64,000 nucleotides of DNA from Neisseria mucosa (GCF_013267835.1 NZ_CP053939.1:248001-312000); one strand, 5' to 3'. Positions 8,147-17,702 are shown, numbered from the stretch's first letter. Notes: generated by a model not told the origin, from the sequence alone. Numbers and translations are program-made.

Positions 8147-10303
8147 ATGCCAGCCCCACTGCCTACCGCTCCTTATGACCCGTTGACAGCAGAAGCGCGC
8201 GATCTTCTGTTTCGCACCGCATCCTATCTCAATGAGAATGAACAGGCCGAGCTTGAAAAAGCCATTGCCTACGCTTTTCATGCCCATGACGGACAAACCC
8301 GTAAGAGCGGTGAACCCTACATCACCCATCCCCTTGCCGTTGCCACGCAGCTTGCGATTTGGCACATGGATGTTCAAGGCCTTTGCGCAGGCGTTATGCA
8401 CGATGTATTGGAAGATACGGGTGTAACCAAAGTCGAAATGGCGGCGGAATTCGGCGATACCATTGCCGAAATGGTAGACGGCCTCTCCAAACTGGAAAAA
8501 CTCAAATTTGAAGATCATGCCGAGCATCAGGCGGAAAGTTTCCGCAAACTGATCCTCGCCATGACTAAAGACGTGCGCGTCATCGTCGTCAAACTGGCCG
8601 ACCGATTGCACAATATGCGCACCCTTGGCTCTATGCGTCCGGACAAGCGCCGCCGCATCGCCAAAGAAACCCTCGAAATTTATGCTCAAATCGCCAACCG
8701 CATCGGTCTGAACAACGCGTATCAAGAGCTTCAAGACTTATCGTTCCAAAACCTTCACCCAAGCCGCTACGAAACCCTGAAAAAAGCCATGGACAACAGC
8801 CGCAAAAACCGTCGCGATGTTGTCGGCAAAGTGCTGCGTGCATTCAGTCAGCGTTTGGTCGGTGTCAATATTGAAGCTAAAATCAAAGGCCGTGAGAAAA
8901 ACCTATACGGCATTCATCAAAAAATGCTGGCTAAAAAACTGCGTTTTGCCGAAGTAATGGATATTTACGGCTTTCGGGTCATCGTCAACAGCATTCCTGC
9001 CTGTTATGCCGCATTGGGTGCATTGCATAATTTATACCAACCCAAGCCTGGTCGTTTCAAAGACTATATCGCCATCCCGAAAAGCAACGGTTATCAAAGC
9101 CTGCACACGACCTTGGTCGGTCCTTACGGTTTGCCGATCGAAGTGCAAATCCGTACGCGTGAAATGGATGCCGTAGCCGAGGGCGGTATTGCCGGCCATT
9201 GGATTTACAAATCCGGAGAAAACACTCCGGATCAGGCCGTCCTCCATATGAACCGATGGTTGAAAAATATTCTTGACCTGCAAGCCAGCAGCTCAAATGC
9301 CATCGAGTTTCTGGAACATGTCAAAGTCGATTTGTTCCCCAACGAAGTCTATATCGTTACTCCGAAAGGCGATATTTTGACCTTGCCTAAGGGCGCAACG
9401 CCGATTGACTTTGCCTATGCCGTGCACACCAATATCGGTCATAAAACCGTTGCCGCGCGCATTAATAATATCATGATGCCGTTGCGTACCAAGCTGAAAA
9501 CGGGCGATACGGTCGAAATCATTACTTCCGAACATGCCAAGCCCAATGTGGCATGGTTGAATTTTGCCGTTTCCAGTCGTGCGCGCAGCGCCATCCGCCA
9601 ATACGTTAAAAATCTGAATCGTCACGATGCCGTTGTTTTGGGTGAGAACCTGCTGCAAAAAGCTTTATCCAGCCTGCTGCCTAAAGATGTTTTGCTTTCA
9701 GACGACCTTAAAGAAAAATACCTTGCCGATTTGAATACCAAACAAACTTCGTTTGAAGAAGTTCTCTACAAAGTCGGTATGGGGCATACTTTGCCGATTC
9801 ACGTTGCCATGCACATTGCCGAGTTGGCTGGCCAACATTTCGGCAGTGAGGTCAAACTCAGCCCGATTAAAGTCAACGATCAAGAGACCGGCCGGATTCA
9901 TTTTGCCGAGTGTTGCCATCCGATTCCCGGTGATCCGATTCGCGCCTTATTGGTCAAAGACAAGGGCATGATTATTCACCGTGATACCTGCCAAACTTTA
10001 GTCAAAGCCGATCCGGAAGAGCAGTTGGATGCCGGTTGGGACAGTATGCGTAATCAAACGTATCGCACCATCCTCAACGTCAAATCCGAAGATGCCCATG
10101 GCTTGCTGGCTTCAATGGCGCAAGCGATTTCCAACTCGGGTGCGGACATCGAATCTGTCGATACGCCGACCAAAGCCCAAGCAGGAACGGAAGGTTTTGT
10201 GGAATTTAAATTCATGATTAAAGTCAAGGACTTGGATCAGGTTAATCAGATTGTTCATGAGATGCATGCCAATCCGAATATCCGCAAAGTGATTCGAGGA
10301 TAA
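8147..10303 (+). CDS. spoT: Bifunctional (p)ppGpp synthetase/hydrolase
   Basis: Makes and degrades the stringent alarmone. The 718-aa protein has an N-terminal HD hydrolase domain with intact HDVLEDTG (about 85-92), a synthetase domain with the RFKD-type motif of bifunctional enzymes and AIPKSNGYQSLHTT (about 303-325), a TGS domain (about 385-445, VYIVTPKGDILTLPKGATPIDFAY) and a C-terminal ACT domain (about 640-718). The intact HD motif argues for a Rel/SpoT-type enzyme rather than a synthetase-only RelA. No Shine-Dalgarno is visible because a DUS occupies that position. Last gene of the gmk cluster. Confidence 0.95.
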   Translation: MPAPLPTAPYDPLTAEARDLLFRTASYLNENEQAELEKAIAYAFHAHDGQTRKSGEPYITHPLAVATQLAIWHMDVQGLCAGVMHDVLEDTGVTKVEMAAEFGDTIAEMVDGLSKLEKLKFEDHAEHQAESFRKLILAMTKDVRVIVVKLADRLHNMRTLGSMRPDKRRRIAKETLEIYAQIANRIGLNNAYQELQDLSFQNLHPSRYETLKKAMDNSRKNRRDVVGKVLRAFSQRLVGVNIEAKIKGREKNLYGIHQKMLAKKLRFAEVMDIYGFRVIVNSIPACYAALGALHNLYQPKPGRFKDYIAIPKSNGYQSLHTTLVGPYGLPIEVQIRTREMDAVAEGGIAGHWIYKSGENTPDQAVLHMNRWLKNILDLQASSSNAIEFLEHVKVDLFPNEVYIVTPKGDILTLPKGATPIDFAYAVHTNIGHKTVAARINNIMMPLRTKLKTGDTVEIITSEHAKPNVAWLNFAVSSRARSAIRQYVKNLNRHDAVVLGENLLQKALSSLLPKDVLLSDDLKEKYLADLNTKQTSFEEVLYKVGMGHTLPIHVAMHIAELAGQHFGSEVKLSPIKVNDQETGRIHFAECCHPIPGDPIRALLVKDKGMIIHRDTCQTLVKADPEEQLDAGWDSMRNQTYRTILNVKSEDAHGLLASMAQAISNSGADIESVDTPTKAQAGTEGFVEFKFMIKVKDLDQVNQIVHEMHANPNIRKVIRG

Positions 10304-10316
10304 TCTCGTTATAAGC

Positions 10317-10350
10317 AAAGGCCGTCTGAAAGTGTTTTCAGACGGCCTTT
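10317..10350 (+). terminator. DUS-pair terminator after spoT
   Basis: 15-bp DUS palindrome with a four-base loop and trailing T residues. Confidence 0.85.
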
Positions 10351-10413
10351 TGAGTATGTACAAACAAACTTCTTTCAGTTTGTTTTGAAGAAAAATAATG
10401 CTTCAGGTTGGAT

Positions 10414-10575
10414 TTAACTCAACCAAAATCGGAAAACCAAGAAGAAAACCAAGACCAAAACGCCGGCCCAAACCAGCAACATGAATCCGGCCACTGCCTG
10501 ACCCAAGCGGTAAACAGGGTTTTTGCGTTCGTCTTCGAGTAGGGGGTTGGATGTATCGTGTGGTTTGTCGGACAT
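10414..10575 (-). CDS. Small single-span membrane protein (53 aa)
   Basis: On the reverse strand an ATG at 10575 opens a 53-codon frame starting MSDKPHDTSNPLLEDERKN, followed by a strongly hydrophobic helix from about residue 30 (AVAGFMLLVWAGVLVLVFF) and a short RFWLS tail. The polar N-terminus and single transmembrane segment look like a genuine small inner-membrane protein, and the frame is a different one from the longer, less protein-like overlapping ORF. Function unknown; it may be co-transcribed with recX upstream. Confidence 0.65.
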   Translation of the reverse strand: MSDKPHDTSNPLLEDERKNPVYRLGQAVAGFMLLVWAGVLVLVFFLVFRFWLS

Positions 10576-10650
10576 GATGAAGCTCTGATTGGATTATTGA
10601 ATGAAAGCGTAAGGGTACGCCGATAGCCGTAAAGATTCAAGTAGGAATGA

Positions 10651-11112
10651 TTATTGATAGAAGTCTTCTTCTTCATTCCACGCGGTTTTTAAGGCCGTCT
10701 GAATGGTGTCTGCACCAAAGCCACGATACGCAAGGAAACGCGCTTGTTTTTGTTTTTCTTTCAAATCTTCAGCTTCTTGCTTGAATTTTTTACGCAAAAC
10801 AGAAATGGCGGTTTGCAGCTCGTCCTCTCTGTCGGGCAGTAATTCTCGACAGTCATCCGCATCAATACCTTGTTGCGCCAAGGCTTGTTTGAGGCGGAGC
10901 GTGCCGTAACGGTTGCTTTTGCTGTGAATATAGGCTTCTGCGTAACGTTGGTCGGATTGCCAATTTCGTTCGGCGAATTCGTCCAAAACCTTTTCCAATT
11001 CTTCTTCGCTTTCAGCGTGCGGAGCCAGTTTGCGTTTCAAACCGACGCGGCTGACTTCTTGACGGGAAAGAATATCCAAGGCGCGGGCACGTAAGGTTTT
11101 AGGGGGTCTCAT
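10651..11112 (-). CDS. recX: Regulatory protein RecX
   Basis: Inhibitor/modulator of RecA filaments, relevant to recombination in a naturally transformable genus. The 153-aa protein shows the RecX three-helix repeats: ARALDILSRQEVSRVGLKRKL, then LDEFAERNWQSDQRYAEAYIHSKSNRYGTLRLKQALAQQGI, and the C-terminal KKFKQEAEDLKEKQKQARFLAYRGF. Single gene with a DUS pair upstream. Confidence 0.92.
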   Translation of the reverse strand: MRPPKTLRARALDILSRQEVSRVGLKRKLAPHAESEEELEKVLDEFAERNWQSDQRYAEAYIHSKSNRYGTLRLKQALAQQGIDADDCRELLPDREDELQTAISVLRKKFKQEAEDLKEKQKQARFLAYRGFGADTIQTALKTAWNEEEDFYQ

Positions 11113-11150
11113 GGGATATGGCGGGGGGTGAGGTGACTACATTGAATTAC

Positions 11151-11200
11151 ATTTTCAGACGGCCTGATTGGGAAAATAGCCGAAAAGGCCGTCTGAAAAT
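11151..11200. terminator. DUS pair between recX and gph
   Basis: 14-bp inverted DUS repeat with a 22-nt loop; probably ends gph transcription on the reverse strand. Confidence 0.65.
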
Positions 11201-11209
11201 AAAGCCGAA

Positions 11210-11923
11210 TTATTCTTCGTCTTTATTTTTTTGCGGTTGCAGATTTTCGTAGATTTCAGGCAGGGCGCGAATCAACAAATCAGGTTTGGTCGCTTTGTCT
11301 TGGGAGAGCAAGGTCATGTCGCCGTAGCCGAATGTTACGCCGACGCTGAAACAACCGGCTGCTTTGGCGGCAAGAATATCATTTCTAGAGTCGCCCACCA
11401 TCAGCATATTGGCAACATCGATGCCCAAAACTTCGGCAGCATGTTGAAGCGGCAATGGGCTGGGTTTTTTCTCAGTCAGGCTGTCGCCGCCGAGAACCAG
11501 GCTGAAGTAGCCGTCGAGATTGAGCTGTTTCAGCAGCTCTACAGCCAGTACTTCGTTTTTATTGGTAATGACAACCAATGGAATACCCAAGGACTTGAGC
11601 AGGCCGAGACCGGCTTCGGTTTCAGGGTAAGGGTGGGTAAAGTCGCTCAGGTGTTCGCGATAATATTTCATAAAGAACACAAAACCTTTTTCCCAGATTT
11701 CAGGATCAGCTTCTTTTTCACGATCATGGGTGATGACGCGATGAACCAACTTGCCGATGCCGTCGCCGACATAACTTTCAACCGTTTGAGTGGGTAAAAC
11801 AGGTAAACCCAAGTATTCGCACATGGCTTGGGCTGCGGTAGTCAAATCCGGAATGGAATCGCATAAAGTACCGTCCAAATCAAAAGCAACGGCTTGAACG
11901 TGTTCTAAAGTAGCAGCGGTCAT
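11210..11923 (-). CDS. gph: Phosphoglycolate phosphatase (HAD family)
   Basis: HAD-superfamily hydrolase that removes 2-phosphoglycolate formed during DNA repair or oxygenase side reactions. Motif I FDLDGTLCDS (nucleophile Asp), motif II VITN, and motif III/IV KPSPLPLQHAAEVLG with MVGDSRNDILAAKAAG are all present. The start at MTAATLEHVQ (237 aa) is preferred; a second ATG six codons upstream (11941) is possible. Substrate assignment is by family. Confidence 0.88.
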   Translation of the reverse strand: MTAATLEHVQAVAFDLDGTLCDSIPDLTTAAQAMCEYLGLPVLPTQTVESYVGDGIGKLVHRVITHDREKEADPEIWEKGFVFFMKYYREHLSDFTHPYPETEAGLGLLKSLGIPLVVITNKNEVLAVELLKQLNLDGYFSLVLGGDSLTEKKPSPLPLQHAAEVLGIDVANMLMVGDSRNDILAAKAAGCFSVGVTFGYGDMTLLSQDKATKPDLLIRALPEIYENLQPQKNKDEE

Positions 11924-12344
11924 TAAATAGCTTTCTGTCATATCATTTAAGGCGTTATTTTAGCATTATTTCCCCGATTTGCCGATGTTTTGCCGATTTT
12001 CCAATGGCTGCTTGTTTAAATTGTTAACAATTTTCGCAGGCGTAGGATTGGTTGTTTGTCGGGAAGGGCGGAAGTGATTTTGTCAACAAAAAGGGAGCTT
12101 GGGTAGGTATTGAAAAACAAAGAGTTTGTATCGTTTTTGGAAAGGGTTTGAGAAATATTGGGGCCGGGCCGTCTGAAAATTTTGAGTCAAGGCGTCCATA
12201 TTTTCAGACGGCCTCAAACTAAATTCATATATAAATGAATGGATTTGCTTTTTATTGACTACATGCTATTACATTTTTTCCCGTTTTTGTATATAGTAAC
12301 AAGTATGGCTCTCGTCTAATCATGTGTATGAAAAGGAAAAATAC
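11924..12344. other. gph/gdh intergenic region
   Basis: About 420 bp without a gene. It holds the DUS pair at 12167-12213 and an AT-rich stretch before the downstream dehydrogenase (TTGACT at 12255, TATAGT at 12292, badly spaced). No confident promoter is assigned. Confidence 0.5.
12167..12213 (+). terminator. DUS pair with 19-nt loop
   Basis: 14-bp inverted DUS arms upstream of the glutamate dehydrogenase gene. It is not directly downstream of a gene on this strand, so termination is uncertain. Confidence 0.55.
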
Positions 12345-13610
12345 ATGTCCGCATCTGCTGTTAAAGAAACACTGAATCCGTTTGAAATTGCACAAAAACA
12401 AGTAAAAATTGCCTGCGATCGCCTGAATGCCGACCCGGCAGTATTTGAAATCTTGAAAAAGCCGCAACGTGTTTTGGAAGTGAACTTCCCTGTCAAACTC
12501 GACAACGGTACAGTAGAAAATTTCACCGGTTACCGTTCCCAACACAATAACGCCGTCGGCCCTTACAAAGGCGGCGTGCGCTTCCATCCCAATGTGAATC
12601 TGGACGAAGTCAAAGCCCTGTCTATTTGGATGACCATCAAATGTTGCGTAGCCGGTATTCCTTACGGCGGCGGCAAAGGCGGCATCACTTTGGATCCGCG
12701 CAATTATTCCGAAGCAGAATTGGAACGCATTGCCCGCGCTTATTCCGAAGCCATTTCTCCGCTGATCGGCGAGAAAATCGACATTCCCGCCCCAGATGTG
12801 AACACCAACGGCAAAATCATGTCTTGGATGGTTGATGCCTATGAAAACGTGGTAAAACATTCCGCACCGGGCGTATTCACCGGTAAACCGGTTGAGTTCG
12901 GCGGCTCTTTGGCGCGTACCGAAGCCACCGGTTACGGCGTAAACTTCGCCGCCGTCCAAGCTTTGGAAAAACTGGGTAAAGACGTGAAAGGTGCCACTTA
13001 CGCCATTCAAGGTTTCGGTAACGTGGGCTACCACACCGGTTACTATGCACACAAATCCGGTGCGAAAGTCGTTGCCGTATCTACTGTTGACGTTGCCATC
13101 TACAACGAAAACGGCTTGGATATGGAAGCGCTGTTCAAAGAATACCAAGAAAAAGGCTTCATCACCAACGAAGCCGGTTACGGCAAAGAAATCAGCAATG
13201 CCGAACTTCTGGCTTTGGATGTGGACGTACTCGCCCCTTGTGCATTGGAAAATCAATTGACTTCCGAAAATGCAGGCAAAGTCCGCGCGAAAATCGTGGT
13301 TGAAGGCGCAAACGGCCCGACTACTCCTGAAGCCGACGTTATCCTGCGTCAAAACGGCGTATTGGTTGTTCCTGACATTTTGGCAAACTGCGGCGGCGTG
13401 GTTGTATCTTATTTCGAATGGGTACAAAACCTGCAAGGCTACTACTGGGAGTTTGACGAAGTTCAAGAGAAAGAAACCGTGGTTCTGCGCCGTGCGTTCC
13501 GCGATATTTGGAACTTGGCTCAAGAATACGATGTTGACCTGCGTACCGCTTCTTACATGATGAGTATCCGTCGTGTTGAGAAAGCAATGAAACTGCGCGG
13601 TTGGTATTAA
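12345..13610 (+). CDS. Glutamate dehydrogenase, NAD-type (GudB/RocG-like)
   Basis: Interconverts glutamate and 2-oxoglutarate plus ammonia. The 421-aa subunit has the substrate-binding lysine region VGPYKGGVRFHP, the glycine-rich PYGGGKGGI (about 109-117), and a Rossmann motif QGFGNVGYHTGYYAHKSGAKVVAVST. Sequence pattern and length fit the hexameric catabolic NAD-linked class, unlike the 444-aa NADP-type enzyme also present at 24168. The start at MSASAVKETLNP follows AAGGA at good spacing. Monocistronic with a DUS-pair terminator. Confidence 0.9.
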   Translation: MSASAVKETLNPFEIAQKQVKIACDRLNADPAVFEILKKPQRVLEVNFPVKLDNGTVENFTGYRSQHNNAVGPYKGGVRFHPNVNLDEVKALSIWMTIKCCVAGIPYGGGKGGITLDPRNYSEAELERIARAYSEAISPLIGEKIDIPAPDVNTNGKIMSWMVDAYENVVKHSAPGVFTGKPVEFGGSLARTEATGYGVNFAAVQALEKLGKDVKGATYAIQGFGNVGYHTGYYAHKSGAKVVAVSTVDVAIYNENGLDMEALFKEYQEKGFITNEAGYGKEISNAELLALDVDVLAPCALENQLTSENAGKVRAKIVVEGANGPTTPEADVILRQNGVLVVPDILANCGGVVVSYFEWVQNLQGYYWEFDEVQEKETVVLRRAFRDIWNLAQEYDVDLRTASYMMSIRRVEKAMKLRGWY

Positions 13611-13631
13611 TCGGTTGACCGATAGCTAAGA

Positions 13632-13666
13632 CAAGGCCGTCTGAAACCTGTTTTCAGACGGCCTTG
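13632..13666 (+). terminator. DUS-pair terminator
   Basis: 15-bp DUS palindrome, five-base loop, after the NAD-type glutamate dehydrogenase gene. Confidence 0.85.
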
Positions 13667-13770
13667 ATGTTTTTAATAAGAGCCTTTACAAATTTTAATC
13701 CACCTTGATTCCATTTCAATCAAACTCAGCTATAATCCCCTTTTTTGACCTTTCCGGAAAAGACATAATC

Positions 13771-14589
13771 ATGAACAAAACTTTCAAATTCAGCGCATTG
13801 GCTTTGTCTGCTCTGTTGGCGATGACTGCTTGCAACCAACAAAAAGACACTGCCGCCAAAGATGCCCCTGCTGCTTCCGCAGCTTCAAATGCGACTGCAG
13901 ATGCTTCCGCCATCGGTTCTACTGCCCAACAAGCCAGCTACGCAATGGGTGTGGACATCGGCCGTTCATTGAAACAAATGAAAGACCAAGGCACAGAAAT
14001 CGATTTGAAAGTCTTCACCGAAGCCATGGAAGCCATGTTTGAAGGCAAAGAAGTCAAAATGACTGAAGCCCAAGCTCAGGAAGTGATGATGAAATTCCTG
14101 CAAGAGCAACAAGAAAAAGCGGCTGCCAAACGTGCTGAAGATGCCAAAGCAAACTTGGAAAAAGGCGAAGCGTTCTTGAAAGAAAACGCGACTAAAGAAG
14201 GCGTGAAAACCAGCGCTTCCGGTCTGCAATACAAAATTACCAAAGAAGGCGAAGGTAAAAAACCGACTAAAGACGATATGGTTACCGTTGAATATGAAGG
14301 CCGTCTGATTGATGGTACCGTATTTGACAGCAGCAAAGCCAACGGCGGCCCAGTCAGCTTCCCTGTAAGTCAAGTGATTCCAGGTTGGACTGAAGGTATC
14401 CAACTCTTGAAAGAAGGCGGCGAAGCAACATTCTACATCCCAGCCAAATTGGCTTACCGCGAAGTGGGCGCCGGCGATAAAATCGGCCCGAACGCCACTT
14501 TGGTATTCGACGTAAAACTGGTTAAAGTCGGCGCACCTGACGCTGCCGCACAACAACCAGTACAAGTTGACGTACAAAAAGTTCAATAA
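13771..14589 (+). CDS. Mip-like FKBP-type peptidyl-prolyl isomerase lipoprotein
   Basis: Peptidyl-prolyl cis-trans isomerase of the macrophage-infectivity-potentiator/FkpA type. The 272-aa lipoprotein precursor starts MNKTFKFSALALSALLAM with the acylated Cys in MTACNQQ, followed by an Ala-rich linker, the helical dimerisation domain (about 50-155, rich in Gln/Glu/Lys) and a C-terminal FKBP domain (about 165-262: MVTVEYEGRLIDGTVFDSS, VIPGWTEGIQLL, FYIPAKLAYREVGAG). Length equals that recalled for gonococcal MIP. Start chosen at the signal peptide; the frame is open further upstream. Confidence 0.93.
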   Translation: MNKTFKFSALALSALLAMTACNQQKDTAAKDAPAASAASNATADASAIGSTAQQASYAMGVDIGRSLKQMKDQGTEIDLKVFTEAMEAMFEGKEVKMTEAQAQEVMMKFLQEQQEKAAAKRAEDAKANLEKGEAFLKENATKEGVKTSASGLQYKITKEGEGKKPTKDDMVTVEYEGRLIDGTVFDSSKANGGPVSFPVSQVIPGWTEGIQLLKEGGEATFYIPAKLAYREVGAGDKIGPNATLVFDVKLVKVGAPDAAAQQPVQVDVQKVQ

Positions 14590-14624
14590 TCCGAATCAAG
14601 GCTTACGCCCTTAAACAACGGATA

Positions 14625-14662
14625 AAAGGCCGTCTGAAAAAATTCCGTTTCAGACGGCCTTT
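14625..14662 (+). terminator. DUS-pair terminator
   Basis: 15-bp DUS palindrome with an eight-base loop between the FKBP gene and purN. Confidence 0.85.
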
Positions 14663-14683
14663 GTTCCAAACCAACAAGGAATT

Positions 14684-15313
14684 ATGATGAAAAATATCGT
14701 CATCCTTATTTCCGGACGCGGCAGCAATATGCAGGCGATTGTGAATGCCGATATTCCCAATGCCAACATTGCAGCCGTATTGAGCAACAACGAGACCGCA
14801 GCCGGATTGGCATGGGCGGCAGAGCGCGGTATAGCCACCGACAGTTTGAACCATAAAAACTTCGACTCGCGTCTGGCATTTGATCAGGCCATGATGGAAA
14901 AAATCGATGCCTATCAACCCGATTTGGTTGTATTGGCGGGCTTTATGCGCATTTTGACTCCGGAATTCTGCGCCCATTATGAAAACCGCCTGATCAATAT
15001 CCATCCGTCCATCCTGCCTTCTTTCACCGGTTTGCATACCCACGAACGCGCATTGGAAGCAGGTTGCCGAGTGGCAGGCTGCACCATCCATTTCGTAACC
15101 CCTGAGCTGGATTGCGGCCCGATTATTTCGCAAGGCATTGTGCCTATTTTGGACGGTGATACTGCCGACGACGTTGCCGCACGCGTGCTGACGGTTGAAC
15201 ACCGGCTTTTCCCGCAAGCCGTTGCCGATTTTGTTGCAGGCCGTCTGAAAATCGAAGGCAACCGCGTTTTGAATGCACAACGCAATGCCGCCGGTCAAAG
15301 CCTGCTGGCTTGA
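14684..15313 (+). CDS. purN: Phosphoribosylglycinamide formyltransferase
   Basis: Third step of purine biosynthesis: transfers formyl from 10-formyltetrahydrofolate to GAR. The 209-aa protein has ILISGRGSNMQA (phosphate loop), the catalytic NIHPSILPSFTGLHTH (Asn and His) and the aspartate in ELDCGPIISQ. A DUS is embedded near the 3-prime end (15238). A DUF3108 gene follows 30 bp downstream, probably in the same transcript. Confidence 0.96.
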   Translation: MMKNIVILISGRGSNMQAIVNADIPNANIAAVLSNNETAAGLAWAAERGIATDSLNHKNFDSRLAFDQAMMEKIDAYQPDLVVLAGFMRILTPEFCAHYENRLINIHPSILPSFTGLHTHERALEAGCRVAGCTIHFVTPELDCGPIISQGIVPILDGDTADDVAARVLTVEHRLFPQAVADFVAGRLKIEGNRVLNAQRNAAGQSLLA

Positions 15314-15343
15314 TTGAAACACCATACACACAAGGAAAACATT

Positions 15344-16012
15344 ATGAATCCGATTAAAACAACCCTGCTGACACTTTCCCTGCTCACAGCCTCCGTCGGC
15401 GCGCAAGCCGCTGAATTGCCGCAATCTGCCGTTTTGCAATACTCAGGCAGCTACGGTATTCCTGCGACCATGACCTTCACACGCAGCGGCAACCAATACA
15501 AAATCGTCTCTACCATCAAAGTGCCGCTTTACAATATCCGCTTTGAATCCGGCGGCAGCATTAACGGCACAACCTTGAATCCGTCTTACTACAAAGATGT
15601 ACGCGGCGGCAAAGTGTATGCCGAGGCCAAATTCTCCGGCGGCAACATCACTTACGGCAAAGCAGGTGATTTGAAAACCGAAAAATCCGGCCCGGCCATG
15701 GACTTGTTCACTTTGGCATGGCAACTGGCCGCCAATGACGTGCGCCTGCCGTCAGGTTTGAAAATTACCAACGGTAAAAAACTGTACACTGTCGGCAGCA
15801 TGAACAAAATCGGCAACGAAAGCTATAAACTGAACGGCGGTACAACGCCTGTGAGCAAATATCGCGTCCGCCGCGGCGACGATACCGTTACTTACTCGTT
15901 TGCTTCCGATATCGACAATATCCCGGCACAAATCAGCTATACCGATGACGGCAAAACCTACAACCTGAAACTGACTTCCGTCAAAATCAACGGTAAAGTA
16001 GTGAAACCGTAA
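15344..16012 (+). CDS. Periplasmic DUF3108 protein
   Basis: A 222-aa exported protein: signal peptide MNPIKTTLLTLSLLTASVGA with cleavage near AQA-AE, then a single domain rich in beta-strand pattern (ATMTFTRSGNQYKIVSTIKV, FSGGNITYGKAGDLKTEKSG, VSKYRVRRGDDTVTYSFASD). This matches the DUF3108 family common downstream of purN in betaproteobacteria. No enzymatic motif is apparent; function unknown. The start is set at the signal peptide with AAGGAAA upstream. Confidence 0.85.
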   Translation: MNPIKTTLLTLSLLTASVGAQAAELPQSAVLQYSGSYGIPATMTFTRSGNQYKIVSTIKVPLYNIRFESGGSINGTTLNPSYYKDVRGGKVYAEAKFSGGNITYGKAGDLKTEKSGPAMDLFTLAWQLAANDVRLPSGLKITNGKKLYTVGSMNKIGNESYKLNGGTTPVSKYRVRRGDDTVTYSFASDIDNIPAQISYTDDGKTYNLKLTSVKINGKVVKP

Positions 16013-16032
16013 TCTTTATTTGCTCAAACAAG

Positions 16033-16064
16033 AAGGCCGTCTGAAAAGTTTTCAGACGGCCTTT
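16033..16064. terminator. DUS-pair terminator, convergent
   Basis: 15-bp DUS palindrome between the convergent DUF3108 and rng genes; can serve both. Confidence 0.85.
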
Positions 16065-16069
16065 TATCT

Positions 16070-17563
16070 TTACAGCAACACAATATCGTATTGTTCCTGC
16101 GTGTAGGCGGTTTCGACTGCCAGCGAAATCGGTTTGCCGATAAAGTCTATCAACATTGCCAGCGATTGAGATTCTTCGTCTAAGAACAAGTCGATGACAT
16201 TTGGAGCGGCCAAAATGCGGAAGGCCTGGACATCGTAGCGGCGCGCTTCGCGGACGATTTCGCGTTGGATTTCGTAGCACACGGTTTGCGGTGTTTTCAG
16301 ACGGCCTCGGCCTTGGCAGGAAGGGCAGGGTTCGCAGAGGATTTGGCTTAAGTTTTCACGCGAGCGTTTGCGGGTCAGTTCGACAAGGCCCAGGCTGGTA
16401 AAGCCGTTGAGGGTGACGCGGGTGCGGTCGAAACTCAGGGCTTTGGCAAGCTCTTGCAGGACGGCTTCGCGGTGGACTTCCTGTGCCATATCGATGAAGT
16501 CGATGATGATGATGCCGCCGAGATTACGCAGGCGAAGTTCGCGGGCGATGGTGTGGCAGGCTTCGAGGTTGGTGCGGAAGATGGTTTCATCAAAATTACG
16601 CGCGCCGACAAAGCCGCCGGTGTTGACATCGATGGTGGTCATGGCTTCGGTGGACTCGATGATGAGGTAGCTGCCGAAGTTGAGGTTGACGCGCGGTTGC
16701 AGGGCGCGGGCGATTTCCTGCTCGATGTTGTGGGTTTCAAATAGGGGGCGTTCGCCTTTGAATAGCTCGATTCTGCCCAATGCGCCTTGAACGTATTGTT
16801 CGGCAAACTGGGTCATGCGGCGGTGGTTTTCGGTGGAATCGACCAGGATTTTGTGCGTATCGAGGCTGAACATATCGCGCAAAACGCGCAGGCTCAAAGG
16901 CAAATCTTGATAGAGCAAGGTTTCGGGCGGCTGGATTTTTGCCTGTTTTTGAATGTGTTCCCACACTTTGGTCAGATAGTTGATGTCTGATTGCAGCTGG
17001 GCATCGGAAGCGTTTTCAGCGTTGGTACGGATGATGTAGCCGTGGCAGGCGTTTTCGGGCAGCAGGTTGTTGAGGCGCTCCCTCAGGCTGCTGCGTTCGG
17101 CATCGTCCTCAATGCGTTGGGAAATGCCGATGTGGTCTTCTTGCGGAAGATGGACGAGGAAACGGCCGGCCAGTGAGATTTGGGTGGAAAGCCGCGCGCC
17201 TTTGGTATTGATGGGGTCTTTGATGACCTGAACCAAGACGGACTGGCCTTCAAAGAGCATGTGTTCGATGCGTTGGGTTTCGTCCGGATTGCGGCGTTGT
17301 TCGAGGACGTCGACGATGTGCAAAAACGCGGCGCGTTCCAAGCCGATATCGATGAACGCGCTTTGCATGCCGGGGAGGACGCGTTTGACGACGCCCAAAT
17401 AAATATTGCCGACCAAACTGTGGCCGCTGTTGCGCTCGATGTGCAGCTCGCAGATATTGTTCTCTTCCAAAACGGCCACACGCGTTTCTTGCGGCGTGAT
17501 GTTGACGAGGACGGTTTCGGGCGGACGCACGGCGTCCTTGGGGATGGGGATTCCTGAAAGCAT
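16070..17563 (-). CDS. rng: Ribonuclease G
   Basis: Endoribonuclease that matures the 5-prime end of 16S rRNA and cuts some mRNAs. The 497-aa protein has an S1-type RNA-binding region (about 25-110), the RNase E/G catalytic domain with FGSYLIIESTEAMTTIDVNTG (metal-binding Asp) and the zinc-link cysteines CEPCPSCQGRG (about 400). The absence of a long C-terminal scaffold separates it from RNase E. Start chosen at MLSGIPIP (17563); the frame extends 22 codons further upstream without a better ribosome site. Confidence 0.93.
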   Translation of the reverse strand: MLSGIPIPKDAVRPPETVLVNITPQETRVAVLEENNICELHIERNSGHSLVGNIYLGVVKRVLPGMQSAFIDIGLERAAFLHIVDVLEQRRNPDETQRIEHMLFEGQSVLVQVIKDPINTKGARLSTQISLAGRFLVHLPQEDHIGISQRIEDDAERSSLRERLNNLLPENACHGYIIRTNAENASDAQLQSDINYLTKVWEHIQKQAKIQPPETLLYQDLPLSLRVLRDMFSLDTHKILVDSTENHRRMTQFAEQYVQGALGRIELFKGERPLFETHNIEQEIARALQPRVNLNFGSYLIIESTEAMTTIDVNTGGFVGARNFDETIFRTNLEACHTIARELRLRNLGGIIIIDFIDMAQEVHREAVLQELAKALSFDRTRVTLNGFTSLGLVELTRKRSRENLSQILCEPCPSCQGRGRLKTPQTVCYEIQREIVREARRYDVQAFRILAAPNVIDLFLDEESQSLAMLIDFIGKPISLAVETAYTQEQYDIVLL

Positions 17564-17702
17564 GGGGATACCTGATTTTGAATAGAAAAACTTTTGCGAA
17601 GTGTTCTTCTTCAAAAAAACAAATGGCAAAAGTCATTCATCGAAAGCGCTTATCATACTTTAATTATGGGTTTTCCGCATCTGCACAAATGTTTATGCCA
17701 AG

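Noticed and set aside
12252..13523. 423-codon reverse-strand frame antisense to the NAD-type glutamate dehydrogenase
   Set aside because: Antisense to a conserved gene, rich in Phe/Val/His with no family pattern.
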